Part shown: in pieces, positions 26,001-34,529 of the stretch
Layout of the letters: every line of letters begins with the position of its first letter
How positions within the stretch are numbered: the stretch's first letter is position 1
Assembly (NCBI RefSeq): GCF_016595235.1
Contig: NZ_JAENHL010000007.1
Coordinates: 1,524,765-1,588,764, forward strand
Source of the DNA: Taklimakanibacter albus
Lineage (GTDB): Bacteria; Pseudomonadota; Alphaproteobacteria; Rhizobiales; Aestuariivirgaceae
Length of the DNA stretch: 64,000 nucleotides
Reading direction: 5' to 3'
The notes under the pieces: model-generated
Seen by the model: only the letters and a program-made list of their open reading frames with translations
What the model was told of the DNA's origin: nothing
The model's database searches: none
Position numbers and translations under genes: made by a program

Positions 26001-29000
26001 CCGGCGGCACCACCATCAAGAACGGCACATTGCAGATCGGCGATGGCGGCGTCTCGGGTTCGCTTTCGGGCGACGTCGTCAATGACGGCACGCTCGCTTT
26101 CAACCGTTACGACTACGAGTTCGAAGGCGACATATCGGGCTCAGGATCGCTCGTCCAGAAAGGCCCGGGCATTCTGACCCTCACCGGGTCGGCGACCCAT
26201 ACCAGCGGCACATCCATCGAAGCCGGCACCTTGCGCATCGGCGACGGCCGCACGACGGGCTCGATCAGCGGCGACATCGTCAATGACGGCGCCCTCGTCT
26301 TCGACCGGTCCGACCATATCACTTATGCGGACGACATTTCCGGCATCGGCGGCGTCACCCAGCAAGGCACCGGCACACTGACGCTCACCGGCACGAATAC
26401 TTATTTGGGCGGCACGACGATCTCGAAAGGCACGCTTGAGATCGGCAATGGCGGCGAGACCGGCTCGATCAGCGGCGATGTGACGAACAACGCCATCCTC
26501 GCCTTCAACCGCTCCAACGATCTCGACTTCGACGGCGTCGTCTCAGGCACCGGCGATCTGGTGAAGAAGGGGGCCGTCACGCTCACACTGACCGGCGCCA
26601 ATACCTATACGGGCGACACCAAGATCCAGGCCGGCACCCTCAAGCTCGGCGCCGGCGGCAGCCTCGCCAAGAGCACCGACATCGACGTCTCGGCGAACGC
26701 CACTTTCGACGTCAATGGCCACGCCCAGACCGTCGGCACGATCACCGGCACGGGCGAGATCAAGCTCGGCGCCGATGGCGAGCTGACGGTGGACTTCGCC
26801 TCGAAGGACGCCGTTTTCGCCGGCACGATCAGCGGCGGCGGCAGCCTGGTCAAAACCGGCGCCTTTTCCAAGCTCACCCTTTCCGGCGACAACACCTATG
26901 CCGGCGGCACGACGATCGAAGAAGGCATCCTCCAGGTCGGCAACGGCACCACCGGCTCGATCAGCGGCGACATCGTTAACAATGCCGCCCTCTTCTTCGC
27001 CCGCAACAACGCCATGACCTATGATGGTGACATTTCGGGCACCGGCGAGATGCGCAAATACGGCGCGGGCGTTCTCACCCTCACCGGAACCGTGAACCAC
27101 ACGGGCGGCACCGAGATCGCCGACGGCACGCTCAAGATCGGCAATGGCTCGACGACGGGCTCCATCTCGGGCGATATCCTCAATGACAGCAAACTGGTCT
27201 TCGACCGTTCCGACGAGATCACGTATGAAGACGAGATTTCCGGCAGAGGCAGCCTCACCCAGGCGGGCGCCGGCACGCTCATCCTGACGGGCGCCAACAG
27301 CTACAGCGGCGGCACCATTATCGCCGCCGGCACACTGCAGATCGGCAATGGCGGCAAGACCGGCTCGATCACCGGCGATGTCGCCAATGACGGCACGCTC
27401 GTCTTCAAGCGCGTCGACGACATTGCTTTCGGTGGTGACATTTCGGGCGCCGGCAAGCTCGTCAAGGAAGGCGCCAACAAGCTCACCCTCACCGGCGCCA
27501 ACAGCTTCACCGGCGGCACCACCATCAAGGCCGGCGCGCTCGCGATCGGCGATGGCGGCACGACCGGCTCGTTGTCGGGCGCTGTCGTCAATGACGGTGA
27601 GCTGATCTTCAACCGGTCCGATGCCGTCACCTTTGCCGGCGCCATCTCAGGCACGGGCAGCCTTACCAAGCTCGGCGACGATGTGCTGACCTTGACCGGT
27701 GTGAACAGCTACAGCGGCGGCACCACGATCACCGAAGGCACGGTCAAAGGCACGGCACAGAGCTTCGGCACCGGCCGGATCGACAATGACGGGGCGCTCA
27801 TCATCGACCAGGCGACCAATGCCAGCTTCGCCAATGCGATCGAGGGCGAGGGCAGCTTCACCAAGACCGGCGCCGGCATGCTCACCCTCACCGGCACATC
27901 GGGGCTGACCGGCGCCACCAAAGTATCGGCCGGCACGCTTTCGGTCGCGGGATCGCTCCTGGGCTCGACCGTGACGGTCGAGGAAGGCGCGACACTCTCC
28001 GGCACCGGCCGCATCGGCGGTCTGGTCGTCGCGGGCGACGGCATCCTCGCCACCGGCAATTCGATCGGCACCCTCATCGTCGAGGGCGACGCGACATTCG
28101 AGGCCGATTCGATCTTCCGGGTCGAGGTCGACGAAACCGGCAAGGCCGACAAGCTCGACGTGACGGGCGATGTGACGATCGAAGGCGGCACCGTCGATGT
28201 GCGCGCCGGCACCGGCAGCTATGGCCGCCTCACCAACTATACGATCCTCACCGGCAAGAGCGTCAGCGGAGAATTCGACAACGTCACCAGCAACCTCGCT
28301 TTCCTCGATGCCAGCCTGTCCTATGGCACCGGCACCAGCGTGGTCCTCGAGCTCGAGCGCAACAACATCTCCTTCGGCGAGGTCGCCCGCACCCGCAACC
28401 AGCGCGCCACCGCCGATGCCGCCGAAAAGCTCGGCGACGGCCATGCCGTTTTCGACGCCATTCTCGATCTCGACGAGAACATGGCGCGTCAGGCCTTCGA
28501 CAGCCTGTCGGGCGAGGTCCACGCCTCGGTGCAGAGCATGCTGCTGATGGACAGCCATTTCACCCGCGACGCGGCCCTCGAGCGCCTGCGCACCGCGTTC
28601 GGCGGGGCCGCTTCCGAAAGCGTTCCGGTGATGGCGCTCGCCGCTTTGCCCGACAGCGGCGTTTCGCTGTGGGGCACAGGCTTCGGCTCCTGGGGCAAGA
28701 CCGAGAGCGACGGCAATGCGGCAGGCTTCAGCCGCACCTCTGGAGGCTTCATCGCCGGCGCCGATGCGGCGGCGAGCGAAAATCTGCGCTTCGGCGCCTT
28801 CACCGGCTACACCCGGTCCTCCTTCGACGCGAGCGACCGCGAGTCCGAGGGTGATGCGAGCTCCTATCACGCCGGCCTCTATGCCGGCGGCAATTGGGGC
28901 GGCTTTGGCCTGCGCGCCGGCGCCTCCTATAGCTGGAGCGACATCGACACCACCCGCGACATCGACTTCGGCGGCCTCGAGGAGAGTCTCGACGGGGATT

Positions 29001-29479
29001 ACACCGCCGGCACCGCGCAAGCCTTCGGCGAGGCGGCCTATCGCTTCGGCACCGGCGGCTTCGCGCTCGAGCCCTTCGCCGGCCTGGCCTATGTGAGCCT
29101 CGACACGGATGACGCCGATGAGGATGGCGGCACCGCGGCACTCTCTGTTCAAGGCGATACCCAGGCTTTGACCTTCTCGACGCTCGGCCTGCGCGCCGAG
29201 GGCCGTTTCGCCCTCGACGACGTGACGCTCACCTTGCGCGGCATGGGCGGCTGGCGCCATGCCGAGGGCGATCTCACGCCCCTCATCGATGTCTCCTTCG
29301 GCGACGCGCCGGGCTTCAGCATCGCCGGCGCGCCCGTCGCCGCGGATACCGCGATATTCGAGGCGGGTTTCGATCTGACCTTGGGCGCGTCGACGAAACT
29401 CGGTCTGGCCTATATGGGCGAGATCGGTCGCGATGCCGAGCAGCATAGCGGCCAGGCGAGCTTCGCTATCGAGTTCTGA
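23024..29479 (+). CDS. Giant autotransporter adhesin with PATR repeats
   Basis: The roughly 2151-residue protein is a type V secreted autotransporter. Residues about 1-40 form a signal peptide (HGLLLASTALAAPLFITIAS, then PAAAQ). Residues about 45-230 are very Gly-rich. From about residue 540 to 1650 there are about 16 autotransporter-associated beta-strand repeats of about 67 residues (pattern LTLTGxNTYSGGTTI and GDGGTTGSISGDV). The C-terminal 280 residues form a 12-stranded-type beta-domain ending in an aromatic residue (ASFAIEF). I chose the GTG at 23024 (AGGACG site upstream); the frame continues 22 codons further up. It probably acts as a surface adhesin or biofilm factor. It is the longest gene in the window and is monocistronic. 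Confidence 0.9.
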   Translation: MTKTTERRPGRQLRHGLLLASTALAAPLFITIASPAAAQQAGGQGGNASAGINPGGGGSAGQSGNGIVIGTNGGNGANGGGGILGGGGGISDWGGGGGRASGRAAGGGGGGAGGVGLVIDADATAPIGTNTFGASGGNGGHASSIGSGANGGRGGGGGGGGGGSGIYVTSPGTDATITVNAGVTVQGGNGGAGGDGNSTNGSATSDGGRGGNGGHGITVNSMTEHVTINNSGTISGGVGGTGGYGTTGIRNSAGDKGSGIIGSNVTITNNAGGIIKPGDGAVPVDYTNTGSVNNAITITGGTNSIKNAGSINGRIELGGLSTTTVSGAYSNALKIIGGSTMKVEGSTAAGDATGFTTIQNGGTIDIGAGRKVTAIGEVINGQEAVIKIGANATFAGGNSDLYNNGTIDVGAGGTFSNGAGINNWGGTINFNGAGAKMIAGNGSITNWGQINVTAGDVTVTGSFDNSNGGKISLIGGNMSGVTTLDNGAGGTVDVGAGRTLSVVTFNSTAGSTTGSGTINASDAINLSSGAYGTVFAGTGDLTKSGPGKVTLTGENTYSGGTTIEAGILEIGNGGTTGSITGDVANSGTLAFNRSTNSTFSGNVTGTGNVTKSGAGTLTVTGSMSHAGGTTISAGTLEIGNGSTSGSLSGNVSNSGTLAFNRSDNIDFGGIVSGTGDLVKKGAGTLTLTGASTYSGDTLIQQGTLKLGAGGSLAASTDVDVAASATFDLNNHAQTIGRLSGAGEVKLGASGALTVDITTTVAFEGEITGGGSLTKAGNGYLVLTGENTYTGGTTISGGKLQIGSGGTTGSIAGDVTNNGELIFNRSDDIKFEGEITGSGKLIQSGIGVLTLTGENDYSGGTRINSGTLQIGDGGTSGSITGDVENGGTLAFNRSDDIEFSGVITGLGGLVKDGGGKLTLTGANYFKGDTEIKDGTLQVGDGGTSGQITGNVINDGTLIFKRSDDIDFGSEISGSGDLVKDGDGVLTLRGDATHTGGTTIKNGTLQIGDGGVSGSLSGDVVNDGTLAFNRYDYEFEGDISGSGSLVQKGPGILTLTGSATHTSGTSIEAGTLRIGDGRTTGSISGDIVNDGALVFDRSDHITYADDISGIGGVTQQGTGTLTLTGTNTYLGGTTISKGTLEIGNGGETGSISGDVTNNAILAFNRSNDLDFDGVVSGTGDLVKKGAVTLTLTGANTYTGDTKIQAGTLKLGAGGSLAKSTDIDVSANATFDVNGHAQTVGTITGTGEIKLGADGELTVDFASKDAVFAGTISGGGSLVKTGAFSKLTLSGDNTYAGGTTIEEGILQVGNGTTGSISGDIVNNAALFFARNNAMTYDGDISGTGEMRKYGAGVLTLTGTVNHTGGTEIADGTLKIGNGSTTGSISGDILNDSKLVFDRSDEITYEDEISGRGSLTQAGAGTLILTGANSYSGGTIIAAGTLQIGNGGKTGSITGDVANDGTLVFKRVDDIAFGGDISGAGKLVKEGANKLTLTGANSFTGGTTIKAGALAIGDGGTTGSLSGAVVNDGELIFNRSDAVTFAGAISGTGSLTKLGDDVLTLTGVNSYSGGTTITEGTVKGTAQSFGTGRIDNDGALIIDQATNASFANAIEGEGSFTKTGAGMLTLTGTSGLTGATKVSAGTLSVAGSLLGSTVTVEEGATLSGTGRIGGLVVAGDGILATGNSIGTLIVEGDATFEADSIFRVEVDETGKADKLDVTGDVTIEGGTVDVRAGTGSYGRLTNYTILTGKSVSGEFDNVTSNLAFLDASLSYGTGTSVVLELERNNISFGEVARTRNQRATADAAEKLGDGHAVFDAILDLDENMARQAFDSLSGEVHASVQSMLLMDSHFTRDAALERLRTAFGGAASESVPVMALAALPDSGVSLWGTGFGSWGKTESDGNAAGFSRTSGGFIAGADAAASENLRFGAFTGYTRSSFDASDRESEGDASSYHAGLYAGGNWGGFGLRAGASYSWSDIDTTRDIDFGGLEESLDGDYTAGTAQAFGEAAYRFGTGGFALEPFAGLAYVSLDTDDADEDGGTAALSVQGDTQALTFSTLGLRAEGRFALDDVTLTLRGMGGWRHAEGDLTPLIDVSFGDAPGFSIAGAPVAADTAIFEAGFDLTLGASTKLGLAYMGEIGRDAEQHSGQASFAIEF
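24638..27960 (+). repeat. Tandem autotransporter beta-strand repeats within the CDS
   Basis: About 16 units of about 200 bases each encode a beta-strand rung that keeps a KxGxGxLTLTG core and an IGNGGTTGSI turn. Two longer units of 288 bases (25051-25338 and 26557-26844) share an inserted segment, with KLGAGGSLA and HAQT in both. They lie exactly seven units apart, which suggests that a multi-unit block was duplicated. Confidence 0.85.
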
Positions 29480-29490
29480 GTTTCAAGCAT

Positions 29491-29552
29491 CAGGCCATGT
29501 GGCCTGACGGAGTGGAGGGCCTAAGCAATGCACCCCCGCGCGGCCCTCCACT
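29491..29552. terminator. Tandem hairpins between convergent autotransporter and MBL genes
   Basis: The first hairpin has arms CAGGCCA (29491-29497) and TGGCCTG (29500-29506). The second has 11-base perfect arms AGTGGAGGGCC (29511-29521) and GGCCCTCCACT (29542-29552). Both genes converge here, so this is a likely bidirectional terminator. Confidence 0.7.
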
Positions 29553-30299
29553 TCAGAGTTCGAGCGTCTCGCCGTCCTCCGGGATGCGTAGGCGCCCTGT
29601 CCCAAGTCCACGGGCTTTCGCGGCGGCGCGGAGATCGGCGCGCGTCGTGGTCGCATGATCGAGCGCCTCCATATGGACAGCGACGATCGTTGCGCTGGCC
29701 GCGAGGTCGACCGTGGCCATCGTCTGCTCGGCATCCATGACGATGAGATCGCCGTCCCATTTGGCACCGCAGGAATGGGTGACGACGATATCGGGCCTCG
29801 TCTCGGCGATGGCGCGGGTGACCGGCGGATAGAGCACCGTGTCGCCGGCCCAATAGATTTTCGGCTCGTCCTGCGCGGCGAGCGTGAAGCCCATCACCGG
29901 GCCCATTTTCTCGACCACCGGACCCAGACCATGGCTGCCTTCGCGGCGGGTGAAGACGAGCCCCTTCCAGTCGATCACGTCGAGCAGCGGCCGCACGTCG
30001 GTGAAGCCCGCTTCGAGAATGGTTCTCTCATCGCCCGGCTGGCAGATGAGCGGCAGGTCCTTCGGTACCCGCTCCTTGGCGACGCTGTCGAAATGATCGG
30101 TATGGAGATGCGACACCACCACCAGCTCGACGCCGTCGAGAATCTCCTCGATCGGGCTGGTGAGCTCGACCATCGGATTGGGCGACCGGCCGGTGAAGGA
30201 CGGCAGGCTGTGTTTCGGCGCCAGATAGGGATCGATAAGGACCGTATGACCGGCATAATCGAGCTTGAGCGTGGCGTTGCGGAAGAGCCGCAGTTTCAT
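29553..30299 (-). CDS. MBL-fold metallohydrolase (UPF0173-like)
   Basis: The 248-residue protein has the metallo-beta-lactamase signature SHLHTDHFDS (about residues 63-72), a GDERTILEAGF segment and a later Asp in WAGDTVLY, plus His in TIVAVHMEALDH. It resembles the small L-ascorbate-6-phosphate-lactonase-like or UPF0173 hydrolases, for which many substrates are unknown. It has no signal peptide and should act in the cytoplasm. It is divergent from the protease gene and shows no operon partner. Confidence 0.85.
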   Translation of the reverse strand: MKLRLFRNATLKLDYAGHTVLIDPYLAPKHSLPSFTGRSPNPMVELTSPIEEILDGVELVVVSHLHTDHFDSVAKERVPKDLPLICQPGDERTILEAGFTDVRPLLDVIDWKGLVFTRREGSHGLGPVVEKMGPVMGFTLAAQDEPKIYWAGDTVLYPPVTRAIAETRPDIVVTHSCGAKWDGDLIVMDAEQTMATVDLAASATIVAVHMEALDHATTTRADLRAAAKARGLGTGRLRIPEDGETLEL

Positions 30300-30409
30300 G
30301 TCTTTTCCTCGTCTTCACTACGTTACATTGCAAAACGGCAGCAATTTCGGTGTTTGATTTGCCTCACACCGGCTTCTTCGCTATCTTCTTACCCAGGGAT
30401 AGAGCGCAA

Positions 30410-31638
30410 ATGGGACGGCTGATCCTCGGACTCTTAGCAGTTTTGCTGGGCTGGAACACAGCAGCTGCCGAGCTGGTCAAACTGAAAGACTTTGAGGTCG
30501 CAGGCTGGGATGCGGCCGTCTATGCCGATGCCGGCACTGGCAAGCTGGCCAATTGCATGGCTTGGGGCAGTTACAAGAGCAACGTAAACCTCCATGTCAT
30601 TGTCTATCGCGACTTTAGATGGGGCTTGGGTTTCAGTAACGATAACTGGCGTATGCCCACGGGGGTATTCCGTCTCGCTTATCGTTTTGATGAGGGACAG
30701 TGGTTTACGACGAATGTCTGGGCCCATGAAGAGGTCGGCCTTTCTATTGGAATGTGGCGGACGACGCAGCTCATGTCAGGCTGTTCCGACGCAGCCGGAT
30801 CCTGGACATAAGTATACCACAAGGCGAGTACAGCTTTCGACTCGACGGCACAGCGCGCATGCTGACTACACTGGCGCAGTGCGTGGAGGTTAACCTTGCC
30901 GCGGAGAACGGCGTGGTCACGGAAAAGCCGCGCGCCAGGCCCAACAACAAGACTGCCGTCAAAACCAAACCCGCCAAAGCGCCGCAAGTTGCCGAGAGCA
31001 CGCCGCGCGACAGCGCCGGCACCGGCTTCATCGTCTCCGACAAGGGACATGTCCTGACCAATCAACACGTGGTCGACAGATGCAGCACGATCACCGTCTC
31101 GCGCACCGGCGACACCGCGCAGCCCGCCACGGTCCTGCGCAAGGACGTCATCAACGATCTCGCCGTCCTCAAGATCGACGCTGTCCCGGCGCCTGACGAG
31201 ATCGCGCGCTTCCGCGCCCGCTCATTGCGCGCCGGCGAGACCATCGCGACCTATGGCTTTCCCCTGACCGGCATGCTCAGCGCCTCGGGCAACATCGTCA
31301 GCGGCAATGTGAGCTCGCTCGCGGGCGTCACCGACGATGTCCGCCTCTTACAGATCTCGGCTCCGGTTCAGCCCGGCAATAGCGGTGGTCCCTTGCTCGA
31401 CATGCAGGGCGCCGTGGCGGGCATCGTGAGCGGCAAGCTCAACGATCTCGCTGCCGCGGAGGCGAGCGGCAGCCTGCCGCAAAACGTCAATTTCTCGATC
31501 AAGGCCAATGTCGGCATGAATTTCCTCGACGCCCACTCCATTCCCTATGAGATGAGCAGCGAGACCGCCGCGCTCGATTTACCGGCGGTTGCCGACAAAG
31601 CGAAAAAATTCACCGTCTTCATTGCCTACAAGGGATAG
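30410..31638 (+). pseudogene. Frameshifted HtrA-like (S1C) serine protease with N-terminal sensor-like domain
   Basis: Two reading frames belong to one gene. The first (30410 to 30811) gives a signal peptide MGRLILGLLAVLLGWNTAAA and a WDAAVYADAGTGKLANCMAW domain. The second continues from about 30754 to 31638 and reads SFRLDGTARMLTTLAQC, then a trypsin-like domain with all three catalytic residues: His in TNQHVV, Asp in NDLAVLKID and Ser in QPGNSGG. The break is near 30752-30757: adding one base (G) there joins IGM to VADDAAHVRLF, which lines up with the N-terminal domain typical of this protease group. A real mutation or a sequence error is possible. The first half is lower in GC than the second. 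Confidence 0.75.
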
Positions 31639-31646
31639 GGACTGGA

Positions 31647-32699
31647 TCAGAGCCTCTTGCCGCTCCGGGCGTCGAAGAAATGCAGGTAGTTCAGCGGCAG
31701 ATCGACAAAGGCCGCCTCGCCCGGCAGCGCGGTATCCTCGGGGAAGACCACGGTGAGGTCGGTGCCCTCGATATTGCCATGGACGATTTTCTGCGAGCCG
31801 AGCTCTTCCACCAGCGTGATCCGGTAAGGCAAGGACTGGGCGCCTTTATTGCCGGAAAGCTTGATACGCTCGGGCCTGATGCCGAGCGTGATCTCGCCTG
31901 ACGGCAGGGTCCGACCGGCCGCAACAGGGCTGCCCGAAGGGAGCACCACATTGCCCGCGTCCGTCTTCACCTTGATGAGATTCATCGCCGGAGAGCCGAT
32001 GAAATTGGCGACGAACAGGCTTGCCGGCTTCTCATAGATCTCGAGCGGCCGGCCGATCTGCTCGATATCGCCCTGATTGAGCACGACGATGCGGTCGGAC
32101 ATGGTCATCGCCTCGACCTGGTCATGCGTCACATAAAGCGTTGTGATGCCGAGGCGCTGCTGCAGCTGGCGGATTTCCACCCGCATATGGTTCCTGAGCT
32201 TGGCATCAAGATTGGATAGTGGCTCGTCGAACAGGAAAGCCTGCGGCTCGCGCATGATGGCCCGCCCCATCGCCACGCGCTGCTGCTGGCCGCCCGACAG
32301 CTGGGCCGGCCGCCTTTCGAGCAATTGCTCGATCTGCAGGAGGCTCGCCACTTCCTTTACCCGCGCCGTGATCTCGGTCTCGCTTTTCTTGCGGATGCGC
32401 AGGCCATAGGCCAGGTTCTCGAAGATGGTCTTGTGCGGATAGAGCGCATAATTCTGGAACACCATGGCGATGTCCCGGTCCTTGGGCTCGAGCGGCGTCA
32501 CCACCTTGCCGCCGATCAGGATATTGCCGCTGGTGAGCTCTTCCAGCCCCGCGACGATGCGCAGGATCGTCGACTTGCCGCAGCCCGATGGGCCGAGCAG
32601 GCTGATGAACTCACGATCCTTCACGGTGAGCGAGAAGTCTTCGATGACCTTCACTTCACCGAACTTCTTCTTCAGATTCTTGACCTCGATACTGGCCAT
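31647..32699 (-). CDS. Sugar ABC transporter ATP-binding protein (MalK/UgpC type)
   Basis: The 350-residue ATPase has Walker [10 protein letters not shown], signature QLSGGQQQR, Walker [13 protein letters not shown] and a C-terminal TOBE-like regulatory domain (about residues 240-350). I use the ATG at 32699 ([20 protein letters not shown]), preceded by an AGGGAG site; upstream in-frame sequence belongs to the preceding gene. It is the last gene of an ABC operon with two permeases and a binding protein. Confidence 0.93.
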   Translation of the reverse strand: MASIEVKNLKKKFGEVKVIEDFSLTVKDREFISLLGPSGCGKSTILRIVAGLEELTSGNILIGGKVVTPLEPKDRDIAMVFQNYALYPHKTIFENLAYGLRIRKKSETEITARVKEVASLLQIEQLLERRPAQLSGGQQQRVAMGRAIMREPQAFLFDEPLSNLDAKLRNHMRVEIRQLQQRLGITTLYVTHDQVEAMTMSDRIVVLNQGDIEQIGRPLEIYEKPASLFVANFIGSPAMNLIKVKTDAGNVVLPSGSPVAAGRTLPSGEITLGIRPERIKLSGNKGAQSLPYRITLVEELGSQKIVHGNIEGTDLTVVFPEDTALPGEAAFVDLPLNYLHFFDARSGKRL

Positions 32700-32713
32700 G
32701 CCCCAGTTGCTCC

Positions 32714-33544
32714 CTAATCCTTGATGGCGCCCATCGACATGCCGCGGACCATGTAACGTTGGGCGAGAAACGAGAAGACGAGGACCGGCGCGACCAGGAC
32801 CATGCCGGCGGCGGCGACATAGTTCCAGCCGACCTCGGTCCAGGTGATGAATTCGGGAATCGCCACCGGCAGTGTCTTGGCCTGCGACTTGGTGAGGATC
32901 AGCGCGAAGAGGAACTCGTTCCACGAGAAGATGATGCAGAAGATCGCCACGGCAAAGATCGAGGGGCGCAGCACCGGCACCAAAATGTCCCAGATGGCGC
33001 CGAGATGCGACTGCCCGTCGACCATCGCCGCCTCCTCGAGCTGCACCGGCACCGCCTTGATGAAGCCGGTCATCATCCACACCACGAAAGGCAGGTTGAA
33101 GGTCGTATAGGCGATGATGAGCCCGGTCTTGGTGTCGAGCAGGTTGAGCCCGTTGAAGATCATGAAGATCGGCAGAGCGGCCACGATTGGCGGAAACATG
33201 CGGATCGACAGGATATAGAAGGCGAGATCATCACGGCCGCGGAAATTGTAGCGCGCCAGCCCATAGGCCGCGATGGTGCCGAAGAACAGCGAGAAGACGG
33301 TGCTGCCCACCGACACGATCAGCGTATTGGTCAGCATCTGCAGGATCGGCTTGGTCTCGAAGATGAAGCGGTACGAGTCGAGCGTCGGCGTGAACCAGAA
33401 AGTGGCGGCGATGCCGTCATAGATCTGCTGCTGCGTCTTGAAGGACGATACCGCCAGATAGAGGATAGGCAGCAGCGTGAAGGCGCCGTAGAGAGCGAGG
33501 ATGCCGTAGCAGACGATCCAGTAGAGGCGGCTCTTGGGCGACAT
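32714..33544 (-). CDS. Sugar ABC transporter permease (MalG type)
   Basis: The 276-residue inner-membrane protein has six hydrophobic helices and the EAA-type loop [20 protein letters not shown]. It begins with a short cytoplasmic tail and ends near [12 protein letters not shown], as is normal for MalG-type subunits. It lies 3 bases after the MalF-type gene (33548) and 14 bases before the ATPase gene. Together they form one heterodimeric sugar importer. Confidence 0.93.
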   Translation of the reverse strand: MSPKSRLYWIVCYGILALYGAFTLLPILYLAVSSFKTQQQIYDGIAATFWFTPTLDSYRFIFETKPILQMLTNTLIVSVGSTVFSLFFGTIAAYGLARYNFRGRDDLAFYILSIRMFPPIVAALPIFMIFNGLNLLDTKTGLIIAYTTFNLPFVVWMMTGFIKAVPVQLEEAAMVDGQSHLGAIWDILVPVLRPSIFAVAIFCIIFSWNEFLFALILTKSQAKTLPVAIPEFITWTEVGWNYVAAAGMVLVAPVLVFSFLAQRYMVRGMSMGAIKD

Positions 33545-33547
33545 GGC

Positions 33548-34450
33548 TCAGGCCCCCTTCCTGCCGGCGATGAAGCGGTTCAGGATCTTGACCATGATGG
33601 TGATGATCACCAGCATGGACAGCGCCACGATCGCGCCCTGATGCATGAAGAAATATTCGAAGGACTGGCGGAAGGCCATGACGGCGAGGGTCTCGCTGGC
33701 GCGTCCCGGCCCGCCATTGGTCATGATGTAGATGATGTCGAACATGCGGTTGAACGCATCGATGGTGCGCATCAGGACCGCGATGATGATGATCGGCTTC
33801 ATCATCGGCAGCATGATGTCGCGGAAGATCTGGAAGGCGTTGGCGCCGTCGACCTGCGCGGCCTCGAAGGGCGAACGCGGCAATGCGCGCATGCCGGCGA
33901 GCAGCAGCAGCAGCATGAAGGGCGTCCATTGCCAGACATCGGCAATGACGATGCCGACCAGCGCCGTCGAGGGCTGGTTCAGGATCGAGTAATTCTCGAC
34001 GCCTACGGCCTTCAGGAGGCCGGCGATGAGGCCGAACTCGCCGTTGAAGAGGAAACGCCAGATGGTGCCGACCACCACGGGGGTGAGCATCATCGGCATC
34101 AGGAAGAACGGGAAGATGAGATTGCGGCCGCGGAAGTTGCTGAAGAAGAAATAAGCGAGCATCAGCCCGAGCACGAATTCGAGCGTCACCACCGCGACCA
34201 CCAGAATGAGGGTGGTCAGCATGGACTCCCAATATTCCGGGCTTTCGATGAAGACTTCCCGCAGATTGTCGGTGAGCGACCAGCCGGACAGCATCGGATT
34301 GGTCAGGATCACCGTGTGGCTTGCGAGATAGAGCGAATAGACGAGCGGAAACAGTGTGATCGACAGCAGGATCAGAAGGGTCGGCGACAGGAAGAGCAGC
34401 GGCCGGAGCCGGCGCAGCAAAGGTGCTCGATAGATTTCGGCGCCAGACAT
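33548..34450 (-). CDS. Sugar ABC transporter permease (MalF/UgpA type)
   Basis: The roughly 300-residue permease has six helices and the EAA-type loop FEAAQVDGANAFQIFRDIML. I use the ATG at 34450 (MSGAEIYRAPLLRRLRPLLF). The frame opens up to 34498, but that stretch contains a strong hairpin (34485-34513) and no ribosome site. It follows the binding-protein gene by about 79 bases. Confidence 0.92.
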   Translation of the reverse strand: MSGAEIYRAPLLRRLRPLLFLSPTLLILLSITLFPLVYSLYLASHTVILTNPMLSGWSLTDNLREVFIESPEYWESMLTTLILVVAVVTLEFVLGLMLAYFFFSNFRGRNLIFPFFLMPMMLTPVVVGTIWRFLFNGEFGLIAGLLKAVGVENYSILNQPSTALVGIVIADVWQWTPFMLLLLLAGMRALPRSPFEAAQVDGANAFQIFRDIMLPMMKPIIIIAVLMRTIDAFNRMFDIIYIMTNGGPGRASETLAVMAFRQSFEYFFMHQGAIVALSMLVIITIMVKILNRFIAGRKGA

Positions 34451-34484
34451 TCTGAAAGACCCGGTTCGCGGCGGCAAGGAAGGA

Positions 34485-34513
34485 AAGTCCGGCGCCATAC
34501 CGGCACCGGACTT
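34485..34513 (-). promoter_or_regulatory. Stem-loop between binding-protein and permease genes
   Basis: Arms AAGTCCGG (34485-34492) and CCGGACTT (34506-34513) enclose a 13-base loop. Hairpins at this place are typical between an abundant binding protein and its permease: they stabilise the upstream mRNA and lower downstream expression. The position argues against translation starting at 34498. Confidence 0.6.
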
Positions 34514-34529
34514 CTCTGGTTTCAGGAGA

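Noticed and set aside
27647-29446. 599-codon minus-strand frame under the autotransporter
   Set aside because: It mirrors the repeat-rich passenger and beta-domain. The low-complexity product is an artefact of periodic codons.
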